Both the position numbers and the translations under genes were made by a program. A stretch of 5,080 nt of DNA, from the NCBI GenBank assembly GCA_964428935.1, contig CAYSAG010000352.1, forward strand, positions 1 through 5,080, read 5' to 3'. Origin of the DNA: JAADHY01 sp964428935 (GTDB lineage: Bacteria > Planctomycetota > Planctomycetia > Planctomycetales > Planctomycetaceae). Below the pieces are notes generated by a model, which was not told the origin of the DNA, did not search any database, and saw nothing but the letters and a program-made list of their open reading frames with translations. The first letter of the stretch is position 1; every line of letters begins with the position of its first letter. Below are positions 1 through 5,080 of the stretch, piece by piece.

Positions 1-2
1 GT

Positions 3-1070
3 CCCGGCCGCTACTTGCTGGAAGAGGAAGCGTTGAAGGCCAACAAGAAACGGCTGCTGGAGCGACGGCGGGTGCCTCAACAGGCGGGTATTCCCTTCTT
101 CTACATTGGCGGAATCGACCCGGCGGTGCGAGGGGCCGACCCGGAGTTTTGCGGAAAGAACGCGGTGGCCATTTCCGAGGTCACCGACGGTTACTGGATT
201 TTCTACGAAGGACCGACCTACACCAAACCGGACCACGCCGAGTACTGGAAGTGGTTCACGTGGGCCAACCGGGCCATTGCGGAAGGCCGCTTCGACGCTC
301 AGTACCAGCCGCGGCAGACACCCGAAGCCTGGCAGTTGGACGTTTTTCGAAACAGCCAGAACCTGCCGTCGGTGCAACCGTTGAGCTCGAGCCGGCTCGG
401 CCAGTCGACGGCTTACCCGCTCCTTCGGTTGCGTCGCGAAAACTTGCTGCTTCTGTACTGTCGACGGGGCGTGCCGGTCTCCGTTAGCCTGACCAATTTG
501 CGAGTCGGCCACTACCAGTCGCGCTTGCTGTGGGAGGTGCGAGGACCGGACGGTGAGCGGGTGGCAGCAGGCAGAACGGAGCTCAACCAAGGGGCCGACG
601 TCCGGTTCACGCCGAAACGGGACGGCGTGTACCGTCTGGGAGCCACGGCCGACGGCCGCGCTTGGGCGGTCCGACAGGCCAACGTCCCCGTGGGGCTGGC
701 CACGCTGCAGCCGTTGCGTGTCATTGGGGGAGCCAAGCGGTTGTACTTCGTCGTTCCCCAGCAGCTGCGACAGTTCACGCTCAGCGTCGAGGGCGGGGGA
801 GGCACCGAGACGGTCCGGTTGAACGTTTTCGACCCCAGCGGGCAACTGGTCGGTGCGGCTCAAACCACGCCGCAGCAGCCTTCCGCGATGCTGACCGTCC
901 GCCCAACGCCCGACCAGCTCGGGCAGAGCGTGCCAGCGGTCTGGTCGCTGCAATTGACCCGAGCCGACCAAGGGGTGTTGGAAGACAGCTCCGTGCAGCT
1001 CGACCCCAAACTACCGCCGGTGCTGTCGTTGTTGGCCGAGCAGGCGTGGAGCTTTCGACAGGCGCGGTGA
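3..1070 (+). CDS. C-terminal part of a large unrecognised protein (5' end outside window)
   Basis: The reading frame is open from the window edge (first full codon at 3, reading PGRYLLEEE) to TGA at 1068-1070, so about 355 C-terminal residues are visible and the true start lies upstream. A TTG at 15 is in frame but lies inside a charged helix-like stretch and has no visible ribosome binding site, so I do not take it as the start. Fragment residues 1-100 include GIPFFYIGG and SEVTDGYWIFYEGPTY (about 58-73), then an aromatic helix (YWKWFTWANRAIAEG). This resembles the end of a TIM-barrel or glycosidase-like domain, but that is an impression only. Residues from about 150 onward are rich in alternating hydrophobic beta-strand patterns (VPVSVSLTNL, GVYRLGATADG, FTLSVEGGGG, VRLNVFDPSGQLV), as in tandem beta-sandwich modules of secreted or surface proteins. 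The signal peptide, if any, is outside the window. The coding assignment is secure because the frame is long and uses the same codons as the neighbours. The function is not recognised. Confidence 0.8.
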   Translation, partial: PGRYLLEEEALKANKKRLLERRRVPQQAGIPFFYIGGIDPAVRGADPEFCGKNAVAISEVTDGYWIFYEGPTYTKPDHAEYWKWFTWANRAIAEGRFDAQYQPRQTPEAWQLDVFRNSQNLPSVQPLSSSRLGQSTAYPLLRLRRENLLLLYCRRGVPVSVSLTNLRVGHYQSRLLWEVRGPDGERVAAGRTELNQGADVRFTPKRDGVYRLGATADGRAWAVRQANVPVGLATLQPLRVIGGAKRLYFVVPQQLRQFTLSVEGGGGTETVRLNVFDPSGQLVGAAQTTPQQPSAMLTVRPTPDQLGQSVPAVWSLQLTRADQGVLEDSSVQLDPKLPPVLSLLAEQAWSFRQAR

Positions 1071-1084
1071 GCGTCGAGCGCAAC

Positions 1085-1105
1085 GGCGCGGCGAGCCTTC
1101 GCGCC
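1085..1105 (+). terminator. Possible hairpin terminator after the first gene
   Basis: GGCGCG (1085-1090) and CGCGCC (1100-1105) form a perfect 6-bp inverted repeat with a 9-nt loop, starting 15 nt after the upstream stop codon. No T-tract follows, so this is at best a weak or Rho-assisted stop. Short perfect inverted repeats arise easily by chance at this GC content. Confidence 0.25.
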
Positions 1106-1240
1106 ACCCGGTCGCTTGGAGGTGCCGAAACGACGCGCTGGCTTGAGTCGGGAAAAACGGTTGGACACAGCAGGCCCCGGTTCGACTCGGCACGCTCCGA
1201 AACGAAAAGCCGAGGCGCGGCCGGGCCGGCTGAGCAAAAC

Positions 1241-1269
1241 TGGCCGCTCGTGCGGGCAGTTCCTATAAT
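1241..1269 (+). promoter_or_regulatory. Predicted sigma-70-type promoter for prfB
   Basis: TATAAT at 1264-1269 is a perfect -10 consensus hexamer and is conspicuous because the surrounding DNA is very GC-rich. With a 17-nt spacer the -35 position is TGGCCG (1241-1246), which matches TTGACA at only three of six positions. Transcription would begin near 1276 and give an untranslated leader of about 158 nt before the prfB ATG. The orientation and its place in the gap before prfB support the call. No start site has been measured. Confidence 0.5.
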
Positions 1270-1420
1270 TCGCGAGCTTGTCTGGGCGGGCGGTCGCGGT
1301 TGGCTAGCCGCTTCAGTGCAAGCGCGGCCCGTTCGGACGTTCGTTGCTGCACGGACCGCCGTCCAGAACGAGCGGGTTTTGACAGCCGAACGCGAAAACC
1401 GTTGCCACGGATTGCACGAC

Positions 1421-1426
1421 GGAGGA
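1421..1426 (+). promoter_or_regulatory. Ribosome binding site of prfB
   Basis: GGAGGA lies 7 nt before ATG 1434. It fixes the start of the short first frame of prfB (24 codons up to the UGA at 1506), which is easy to miss because the main frame begins only after the frameshift. Confidence 0.85.
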
Positions 1427-1433
1427 AACAGCC

Positions 1434-2564
1434 ATGGTGGACCACGAACTGAAGCAGGCCTGTCAGGACTTGCTGCGTCGGATTGTCGTTCTAAGGGACT
1501 CTCTTTGACTTGGAGAGCAAGCAGAAGAGGGCGGAGGAAATCAACCGACTGATGGCCGCTCCTGGCTTCTGGGACAACCGGGAGCGGGCGGAGCGGTTGG
1601 TGCAGGAGCTGCGTCGGTTGTCGCTGACGGTTAAGCCGATGCAGGAGCTGCTCAGCGAGTCGGACGACTTGAGCGTGCTGTTGGAGTTTGCCGAGGAGGA
1701 CGACTCGGGCGAGTCGACGGCGGAGCTGGCCGAGGCCGTTCAACGAATGGAAAAACAGCTCCGGGCCCTCGAGCTGCGCACGCTTTTGTCCGCGCCCGAA
1801 GACAGCAGCAACGCGTTCTTGAGCGTGCAGGCCGGTGAAGGCGGAACCGACGCGTCCGACTGGGCCGAAATGCTGTTGCGAATGTACGTGCGGTGGGCCG
1901 AACGGCGTGGTTACCGAGTCCAACTGCTCGACCGTTCGGACAACGAAGAGGCTGGCATTCGCAACGCGACCATTTCGATTCAGGGCGACTACGCGTACGG
2001 CTACTTGAAGGGCGAGACGGGCAACCACCGGTTGATTCGAATCAGCCCGTTCGACGCCGCGGGCCGTCGACACACGTCCTTTGCCGCTGTGGACGTCACT
2101 CCCGACCTCGGCGACGAAATTGACATTGAGGTCGACTTCGACAAGGACGTGCGCGAAGACACGTACCGAGCCAGCGGCGCGGGCGGCCAGCACGTCAACA
2201 AGACCAGCTCGGCCGTCCGTCTGACCCACCTGCCGACGGGCATTGTCGTCCAGTGTCAGAACGAACGCAGTCAGCACAAGAACCGCGCTCAGGCCCGGAA
2301 ATGTTGCTGGCCAAGCTGTACCAGCTCGAATTGGAAAAGCGCGAAGCCGAGCTGGCGGCCAAGCGAGGTCAGAAGTCGAAAATTGGTTTCGGCGGCCTGA
2401 CCATTCGCAACTACGTGCTGCACCCGGAGCAGTACGTCAAGGACACGCGAACGGGACTGAAGGTGTCGAACCCGGGAGCGGTTCTGGACGGCGAGCTGGA
2501 CGAGTTCATTGAGGCTTACCTGAAGTGGCGGGTCGCTCAGCAAAAGGAGCCGGCCGCGTCGTAA
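1434..2564 (+). CDS. prfB: Peptide chain release factor 2 (RF2), with programmed +1 frameshift and a second frame break
   Basis: RF2 enters the ribosomal A site at UGA or UAA and triggers hydrolysis of peptidyl-tRNA. The first frame starts at ATG 1434 and reads 24 codons to CTT TGA (1503-1508). A +1 shift continues as GAC TTG GAG, giving LDLESKQKR. The joined protein is about 376 residues (E. coli RF2 has 365). The N-terminal helical domain includes APGFWDN, and QAGEGGTDASDWAEMLLRMY begins the central domain. The stop-reading tripeptide SPF is at 204-206 (2044-2052) within RISPFDAAGRRHTSF. The catalytic GGQ is at 250-252 (2182-2190), the same numbering as E. coli, and residue 246 is Ala. After SQHKNRAQARK the frame breaks at 2299-2301. 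The homologous C-terminus (MLLAKLYQLELEKREAELA, then FGGLTIRNYVLHPEQYVKD) resumes one base back and runs to TAA 2562-2564. Without correction, translation ends at TGA 2398-2400 with about 32 unrelated residues. The gene identity is certain. Whether the second break is biological or a sequencing error is open. Confidence 0.96.
1493..1509 (+). promoter_or_regulatory. prfB programmed +1 frameshift site
   Basis: The site reads AAGGGACTCTCTTTGAC. It contains a Shine-Dalgarno-like AAGGGA (1493-1498), four bases, the slippery CTT (1503-1505), the in-frame stop TGA (1506-1508), and C at 1509. This matches the known bacterial prfB element (purine-rich stimulator, CUU UGA C). When RF2 is scarce the ribosome pauses at UGA, tRNA-Leu slips from CUU to UUU, and translation continues in the +1 frame at GAC. 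When RF2 is plentiful a 24-residue peptide is released. The downstream RF2-homologous frame begins exactly at the predicted point. Confidence 0.95.
2299..2301 (+). other. Second frame break in prfB (apparent one-base deletion in an A run)
   Basis: Frame 1 reads GCC CGG AAA TGT, but the conserved protein continues as ARK MLLAKLY. That requires an ATG beginning at the third A (2301), so one A appears to be missing from an original AAAA. A homopolymer indel in the read or assembly is the simplest explanation. A true mutation or a -1 shift are alternatives. The site is not a canonical X XXY YYZ slippery heptamer. Confidence 0.85.
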
Positions 2565-2629
2565 CGCCCGCCCGAAAGCGGCGAGCGGCCGGCGTCAACG
2601 AAGCTCGACGGCCGGACCGACCCGCCTCC

Positions 2630-2648
2630 GCACGACGGCTCGTCGTGC
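2630..2648 (+). terminator. Strong hairpin between prfB and dus (candidate terminator)
   Basis: GCACGACG (2630-2637) and CGTCGTGC (2641-2648) form a perfect 8-bp stem closed by a 3-nt loop, 66 nt after the prfB stop. A 10-bp palindrome GTCGGCCGAC (2650-2659) follows directly. There is no immediate T-tract; the nearest is CTTT about 20 nt on. It may terminate or attenuate prfB transcription, or protect the mRNA 3' end. It lies about 65 nt before the dus start, so read-through into dus is possible. Confidence 0.4.
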
Positions 2649-2702
2649 CGTCGGCCGACCCACTGTCCTTTCCAGACCACGCCGAACGTCGAACGCGTTT
2701 CT

Positions 2703-2706
2703 GGAG
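2703..2706 (+). promoter_or_regulatory. Ribosome binding site deciding the GTG start of dus
   Basis: GGAG sits 8 nt before GTG 2715. No ATG lies in frame nearby, and the codons between the prfB stop and 2715 include no other good start, so the GTG is the best-supported start. Confidence 0.65.
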
Positions 2707-2714
2707 TCGTTGCG

Positions 2715-3824
2715 GTGAACCGCGAGGCCGGAACGAGCGGCGCGGACGAAATTGCCCGACCGAAGTTTCCACCGCCGCTTCGAATCGGGACGCTTGGGCT
2801 GGCGTCTCGCTACCTGCTGGCACCGCTGGCCGGCTACACCGACTTGTCGTTTCGGTGCGTCGTCCGGAAGTTGGGCGGCGTTGGGTTGGCCACGACCGAG
2901 CTGGTCAACGCCCGCGGCTTGCTGGCCGGCTCACCGGGCTCGCTCCGGCTCATTGAAACCTGCCCCGAGGACCAACCGTTGGCCGTCCAGCTGTTCGCCA
3001 ACGACGCGGCCATTCTGGTCGACGCGGCGCAGTGGCTGCAGGAGCGTGGCGTGGCCGTCGTCGACATTAACATGGGTTGTCCCGTCGACCGGGTGGCGTT
3101 GAACGGGGCTGGAGCCGGTTGGCTGTGTCGACCGGCTCAAGCGGTCGAGTGGGTGCGGCGTGTGGTCGAGGCGGTGCGCGTGCCGGTGACGGTGAAAATG
3201 CGGCTGGGGTGGGACGACCGGAACATTGTCGCGCCGCTGCTGGCTCGCGAGTTCGAACAGGTGGGCGTCGCCGCGGTCACCGTTCACGGTCGGACACGCG
3301 AGCAAGGCTTCCGCGGCAGTGTCCGGTTGGACGAAATTCGGCGTGTGGTCGAGGCCGTCGAGAAAATGCCGGTCGTTGGAAACGGCGACGTGCGCTGTGT
3401 GGCCGACGCTGCTCGAATGCTCGCCCAAACGGGCTGCCACGGCGTTTCGATTGGACGGGGGGCTCTGGCCAACCCGTGGATTTTCGCTCAACTGGTTCAG
3501 TGGGAACGGACCGGCCGGTTCGACCCACCGGGCGACTTCGACGAGCGACTGCAGTTGCTTTGGCAGCAGTTTCTATTGATGGAGCGGTTGCGCGGCACGG
3601 AGCGGGCCATTGTGCAGTTCCGCAGAATCGGTCACTGGCACTTGAAAGCCATGCGAGTCCGAGCGTGGCTGCGGAACCGCTTCCAGCAGGCGAAGACGCG
3701 CGACGAGCTGGTTCGAGTGCTCGAAGAAATTGCTCGCGAAGGGCCTGTCCGGGGGGCACGGTCCAGTCCAACCGGTCCAGCCTTTGACGTCCCCGTTCCG
3801 TCCGGGCCGGTGGCCAGGTGGTGA
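2715..3824 (+). CDS. dusB: tRNA-dihydrouridine synthase, DusB type
   Basis: This is a cytosolic FMN enzyme that uses NADPH to reduce specific uridines in tRNA to dihydrouridine. The 369-residue product is in the family's normal size range, slightly long at both ends. The TIM-barrel motifs appear in order. APLAGYTD is at 36-43 (FMN site). INMGCP is at about 118-123, with Cys122 the expected catalytic acid. VTVKMRLGWDD has Lys161 contacting FMN. VHGRTREQGFRG has His191, and the HGRTR form is typical of DusB/NifR3. GNGD is at 222-225, and IGRGALANPWIF at 246-257 binds the FMN phosphate. The C-terminal helical tRNA-binding domain follows (FRRIGHWHLKAM, then LRNRFQQAKTRDELVRVLEEI). The last 20 or so residues (Ser/Pro/Gly-rich) look like an unstructured tail. 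The N-terminal 25 residues before the barrel are also extra. The gene follows prfB by 150 nt in the same direction and may share its transcript. Family membership is near certain. The B subtype, and therefore the tRNA position modified, is inferred. Confidence 0.95.
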   Translation: MNREAGTSGADEIARPKFPPPLRIGTLGLASRYLLAPLAGYTDLSFRCVVRKLGGVGLATTELVNARGLLAGSPGSLRLIETCPEDQPLAVQLFANDAAILVDAAQWLQERGVAVVDINMGCPVDRVALNGAGAGWLCRPAQAVEWVRRVVEAVRVPVTVKMRLGWDDRNIVAPLLAREFEQVGVAAVTVHGRTREQGFRGSVRLDEIRRVVEAVEKMPVVGNGDVRCVADAARMLAQTGCHGVSIGRGALANPWIFAQLVQWERTGRFDPPGDFDERLQLLWQQFLLMERLRGTERAIVQFRRIGHWHLKAMRVRAWLRNRFQQAKTRDELVRVLEEIAREGPVRGARSSPTGPAFDVPVPSGPVARW

Positions 3825-4040
3825 AGGCCGCTGGTGGCCAGCGGGCGGACGGCCGTCGCGGGGTTCCGAGGCTTCGGTGGAAAGCTGGCCGAGCTCCGAA
3901 CGCTGTTCTGCGGACGTTGTCCGGAGGGCTGCCACTGCGACGGCGGTCAGCCGACCGGTGCCGTGGAAGACGGTCCGCCGGCCGCGACCGGACAGGAGCC
4001 GACTGGCACGTCCGGGACACCCCCCTGGCGCGGCACCGCG

Positions 4041-4076
4041 GCCGCTCCCGTCTTTTCCGGCCGCCGGACGGGCGGC
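4041..4076. repeat. Imperfect inverted repeat (possible terminator of the dus transcript)
   Basis: GCCG (4041-4044) and CCCGTC (4047-4052) pair with GACGGG (4067-4072) and CGGC (4073-4076), leaving a 2-nt bulge. CCGG (4057-4060) and CCGG (4064-4067) could form an inner stem. The stem has about 10 pairs. A TTTT lies in the loop rather than after the stem, so this is not a classic intrinsic terminator. It is about 220 nt past the dus stop. Confidence 0.3.
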
Positions 4077-4548
4077 GCGGCTTGACAAACGGCAACAAGG
4101 TTGCGAAAAACCTAGCCGCCCGACTGGCGTGGGCGGAAGCCGCGTTCGCTTTGCGGGTGGCTGGGCCCGACGAACGCAGCATGGCTTCCGCCTCGAGGGA
4201 CGTCGGTCGGGGCCTTGGTTGCCTGGCCGTGCCGGCTGGGCCGAGCGCTGCAGGCTTGCTGTCGCCTTCGACTGGGTTGAGGACGGCAGGGGGAGGTCTG
4301 GCGGGAGGCGCGGCGAAGTCTGCCGAGTTTCGTCGCGTGGGCGTTTTTGGGGCCCAAGGCTTCGCGTGGGTCCGGGGCCGAAGCCTCCGGACGGCTGTGT
4401 AAGGAGTCCACCCAAGTCGTTCGACGAGGCTCGTGTCGGCGCGGGCGGCTCGACGGCTGGGAGGCAACGACACGCGTTTCCGCTGTCCGGTCGAGTGTGG
4501 TTGTGGCAACGTTGGGTTTGACGGTAGCTGGTTTTCACAAAGAAGACC

Positions 4549-4555
4549 GAGGGAG
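4549..4555 (+). promoter_or_regulatory. Ribosome binding site of the small basic protein
   Basis: GAGGGAG lies 9 nt before ATG 4565. It favours this ATG over the in-frame GTG at 4433, which would add 44 low-quality residues ahead of the conserved-looking MSGPIVR N-terminus. Confidence 0.75.
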
Positions 4556-4564
4556 CTACGAGCC

Positions 4565-4816
4565 ATGAGCGGACCGATTGTTCGCACGGGTGCAACACGA
4601 AAGTACTCGGAGAACTGGGACCGCATTTTCGGTGCCCAAGAGAAAAAGGCCGCGTCGGCAACGGCCAAGGCCAAGAAGGCGACAAAGAAGGCAACCAAGA
4701 AGACGGCTCAAAAAACAGCCAAGAAGAGCTGCGCCAAGAAGACGGCTTCGGCCAAGAGCACGAAGAAGGCGGCCAAGCGGTCGTGCGGAAAGAAGGCCGC
4801 GAAGAAGAGCCGTTAG
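4565..4816 (+). CDS. Small Lys/Ala-rich basic protein, probably nucleic-acid binding
   Basis: This 83-residue product has two parts. Residues 1-23 (MSGPIVRTGATRKY, then SENWDRIFG) look like a short folded or docking motif. I recall this N-terminus from uncharacterised planctomycete proteins but could not check it. Residues 24-83 are a low-complexity tail built from AKK, ATKK, TAKK and SAK units, with 22 Lys and 2 Arg in 60 residues and only one acidic residue. This is the style of eukaryotic histone H1 tails and bacterial Hc1-like or AlgP-like proteins. Two cysteines sit in matching contexts (KKSCAKK, Cys56; KRSCGKK, Cys74). No signal peptide or membrane segment is visible. The DNA contains short internal repeats (a 14-nt exact repeat at 4695-4708 and 4734-4747) and is purine-rich on the + strand. 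Binding to DNA or RNA is inferred from charge alone; a ribosome- or nucleoid-associated role would fit. It ends at TAG 4814-4816. Confidence 0.85.
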   Translation: MSGPIVRTGATRKYSENWDRIFGAQEKKAASATAKAKKATKKATKKTAQKTAKKSCAKKTASAKSTKKAAKRSCGKKAAKKSR

Positions 4817-5080
4817 TGGTCCGTCGAAACTAGCAGTGGCGGACGCCGCACTAGCCTGAGCGTGCCTTTCTGCTCGGGACTGGTCGCACTCAAATGCGAC
4901 CGCCTCCCCGCCGCGGTGCGGAACGAGGCGAGCGCTCGGAGCGGCGCGACTGGCAGACCGACCGCGTCGACGGGCCGCAGCGGCTCACGCGTGGCCGGTC
5001 AGCTCGCCGGCATCCCAATCGACTTTCCTGCTTTCGTTGTGTTTGCACCCGCGTTTCGCTGTTCGGCGTCGCGGGGTTTT
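4817..5080. other. Non-coding tail of the window
   Basis: No convincing gene is visible on either strand in these 264 nt. The reverse-strand frames entering from the right edge end in stops within about 100 nt or become Arg/Ser-rich, and I could not support any as the end of a gene. The segment holds a perfect hairpin at 4882-4901 and a 10-bp palindrome CGAGCGCTCG at 4929-4938. Its last 60 nt are less GC-rich and could be the upstream region of a gene beyond the window. Confidence 0.5.
4882..4901 (+). terminator. Hairpin downstream of the basic-protein gene (candidate terminator)
   Basis: GGTCGCA (4882-4888) and TGCGACC (4895-4901) form a perfect 7-bp stem with the 6-nt loop CTCAAA, 66 nt after the stop codon. 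It is followed by GCCTCCCC rather than a T-tract. It is the best terminator candidate for the basic-protein gene, although it could also be a chance palindrome. Confidence 0.35.

Larger units (their letters stand above)
1071..1433 (+). other. Intergenic region and prfB leader
   Basis: This 363-nt gap has no supported gene. It holds the weak hairpin at 1085-1105, the TATAAT promoter at 1264-1269, and a leader with two small stems. The first stem is 1296-1301 with 1306-1311. The second is GGTTTT (1375-1380) with AAAACC (1395-1400). The leader ends in a good ribosome binding site. I do not recognise a riboswitch or ribosomal-protein-style leader in it. Confidence 0.6.
3825..4564. other. Long GC-rich region without a supported gene
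   Basis: About 740 nt separate dus from the next gene. G+C is near 72% in the part I counted, above the flanking genes. The longest + frame (3818-4402) overlaps the dus stop by 7 nt, but its translation contains no Ile or Tyr and is very Arg-rich, unlike the real genes here, so I treat it as spurious. The region contains an imperfect inverted repeat at 4041-4076, a TTGACA at 4082-4087 with no convincing -10 box, and an AAGGAG at 4401-4406 with no start codon after it. No tRNA, rRNA or known regulatory RNA was recognised. Confidence 0.55.

Noticed and set aside
1379..1384. TTGACA in the prfB leader as a second promoter
   Set aside because: The position 17 nt downstream (1402-1407, TTGCCA) does not resemble a -10 box, and transcription from there would leave little leader.
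662..1552. A 296-codon + frame across the end of the first gene and the prfB leader
   Set aside because: It is out of frame with both real genes, runs through the prfB promoter and start, and has a low-complexity Arg/Ala/Gly composition.
781..2277. A 498-codon open frame on the minus strand across the prfB region
   Set aside because: It lies antisense to prfB with its codons in register with the RF2 frame, a common artefact at high GC. The translation resembles no protein, and the + strand frame is clearly RF2.
4082..4087. TTGACA as the -35 box of a promoter for the basic-protein gene
   Set aside because: No acceptable -10 hexamer occurs 16-18 nt downstream (A-rich GAAAAA only), and the gene begins almost 480 nt later. 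Kept only as a note on the gap.
3818..4402. A 194-codon + frame overlapping the dus stop codon
   Set aside because: The overlap looks like translational coupling, but the product has no Ile or Tyr, very high Arg and Gly, and no recognisable domain or clear ribosome binding site.
4401..4406. AAGGAG as a ribosome binding site for a missed small gene
   Set aside because: There is no ATG, GTG or TTG at a usable distance downstream.
4433..4564. An upstream GTG start extending the basic protein by 44 residues
   Set aside because: The ATG at 4565 has the better-spaced ribosome binding site and begins the motif I recognise. The extension has spurious-frame composition.
3277..4698. A 473-codon minus-strand open frame over dus, the gap and the basic-protein gene
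   Set aside because: It spans two real + strand genes. Its composition is Arg/Pro/Ser-rich, and stop-free stretches are expected at this GC content.

Overview
The window is a high-GC stretch (about two thirds G+C by eye) with every recognisable gene on the + strand. The most likely source is a planctomycete or close relative. This rests on a small basic protein near the right end (N-terminus MSGPIVRTGA, then a Lys/Ala tail) that I recall as typical of planctomycetes, and on the style of the partial protein at the left edge. The lineage call is an inference from memory and was not searched.

Layout: (1) 3-1070 is the 3' end of a large protein of unrecognised family. Its visible part looks like the last strands of an enzyme-like domain followed by beta-sandwich-like repeats. 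(2) 1071-1433 is a gap carrying a perfect TATAAT box and a leader of about 160 nt. (3) 1434-2564 is prfB (peptide chain release factor 2). It has the classical in-frame UGA and programmed +1 frameshift near codon 25, plus a second, unexpected one-base frame break at about 2299-2301, downstream of the GGQ motif. (4) 2565-2714 is a short spacer with a perfect 8-bp hairpin. (5) 2715-3824 is a tRNA-dihydrouridine synthase of the DusB type. (6) 3825-4564 is about 740 nt of very GC-rich DNA with no gene I can support. (7) 4565-4816 is the small Lys/Ala-rich basic protein. (8) 4817-5080 is a non-coding tail with a perfect 7-bp hairpin.

prfB and dus both serve translation: stop-codon reading at UGA/UAA, and dihydrouridine formation in tRNA. 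They may be co-transcribed, although the hairpin between them could also separate them. The +1 site in prfB is the well-known autoregulatory device in which low RF2 favours the frameshift that makes more RF2. The basic protein is probably nucleic-acid binding and independently expressed.

No mobile element, CRISPR array, tRNA, rRNA or new multi-gene system is visible. The points most worth a second look are the second frame break in prfB, the basic protein with two cysteines in its Lys-rich tail, and a strong window-wide avoidance of ATC/GAT. GATC is absent, every Asp codon is GAC, and Ile is mostly ATT despite the high GC.
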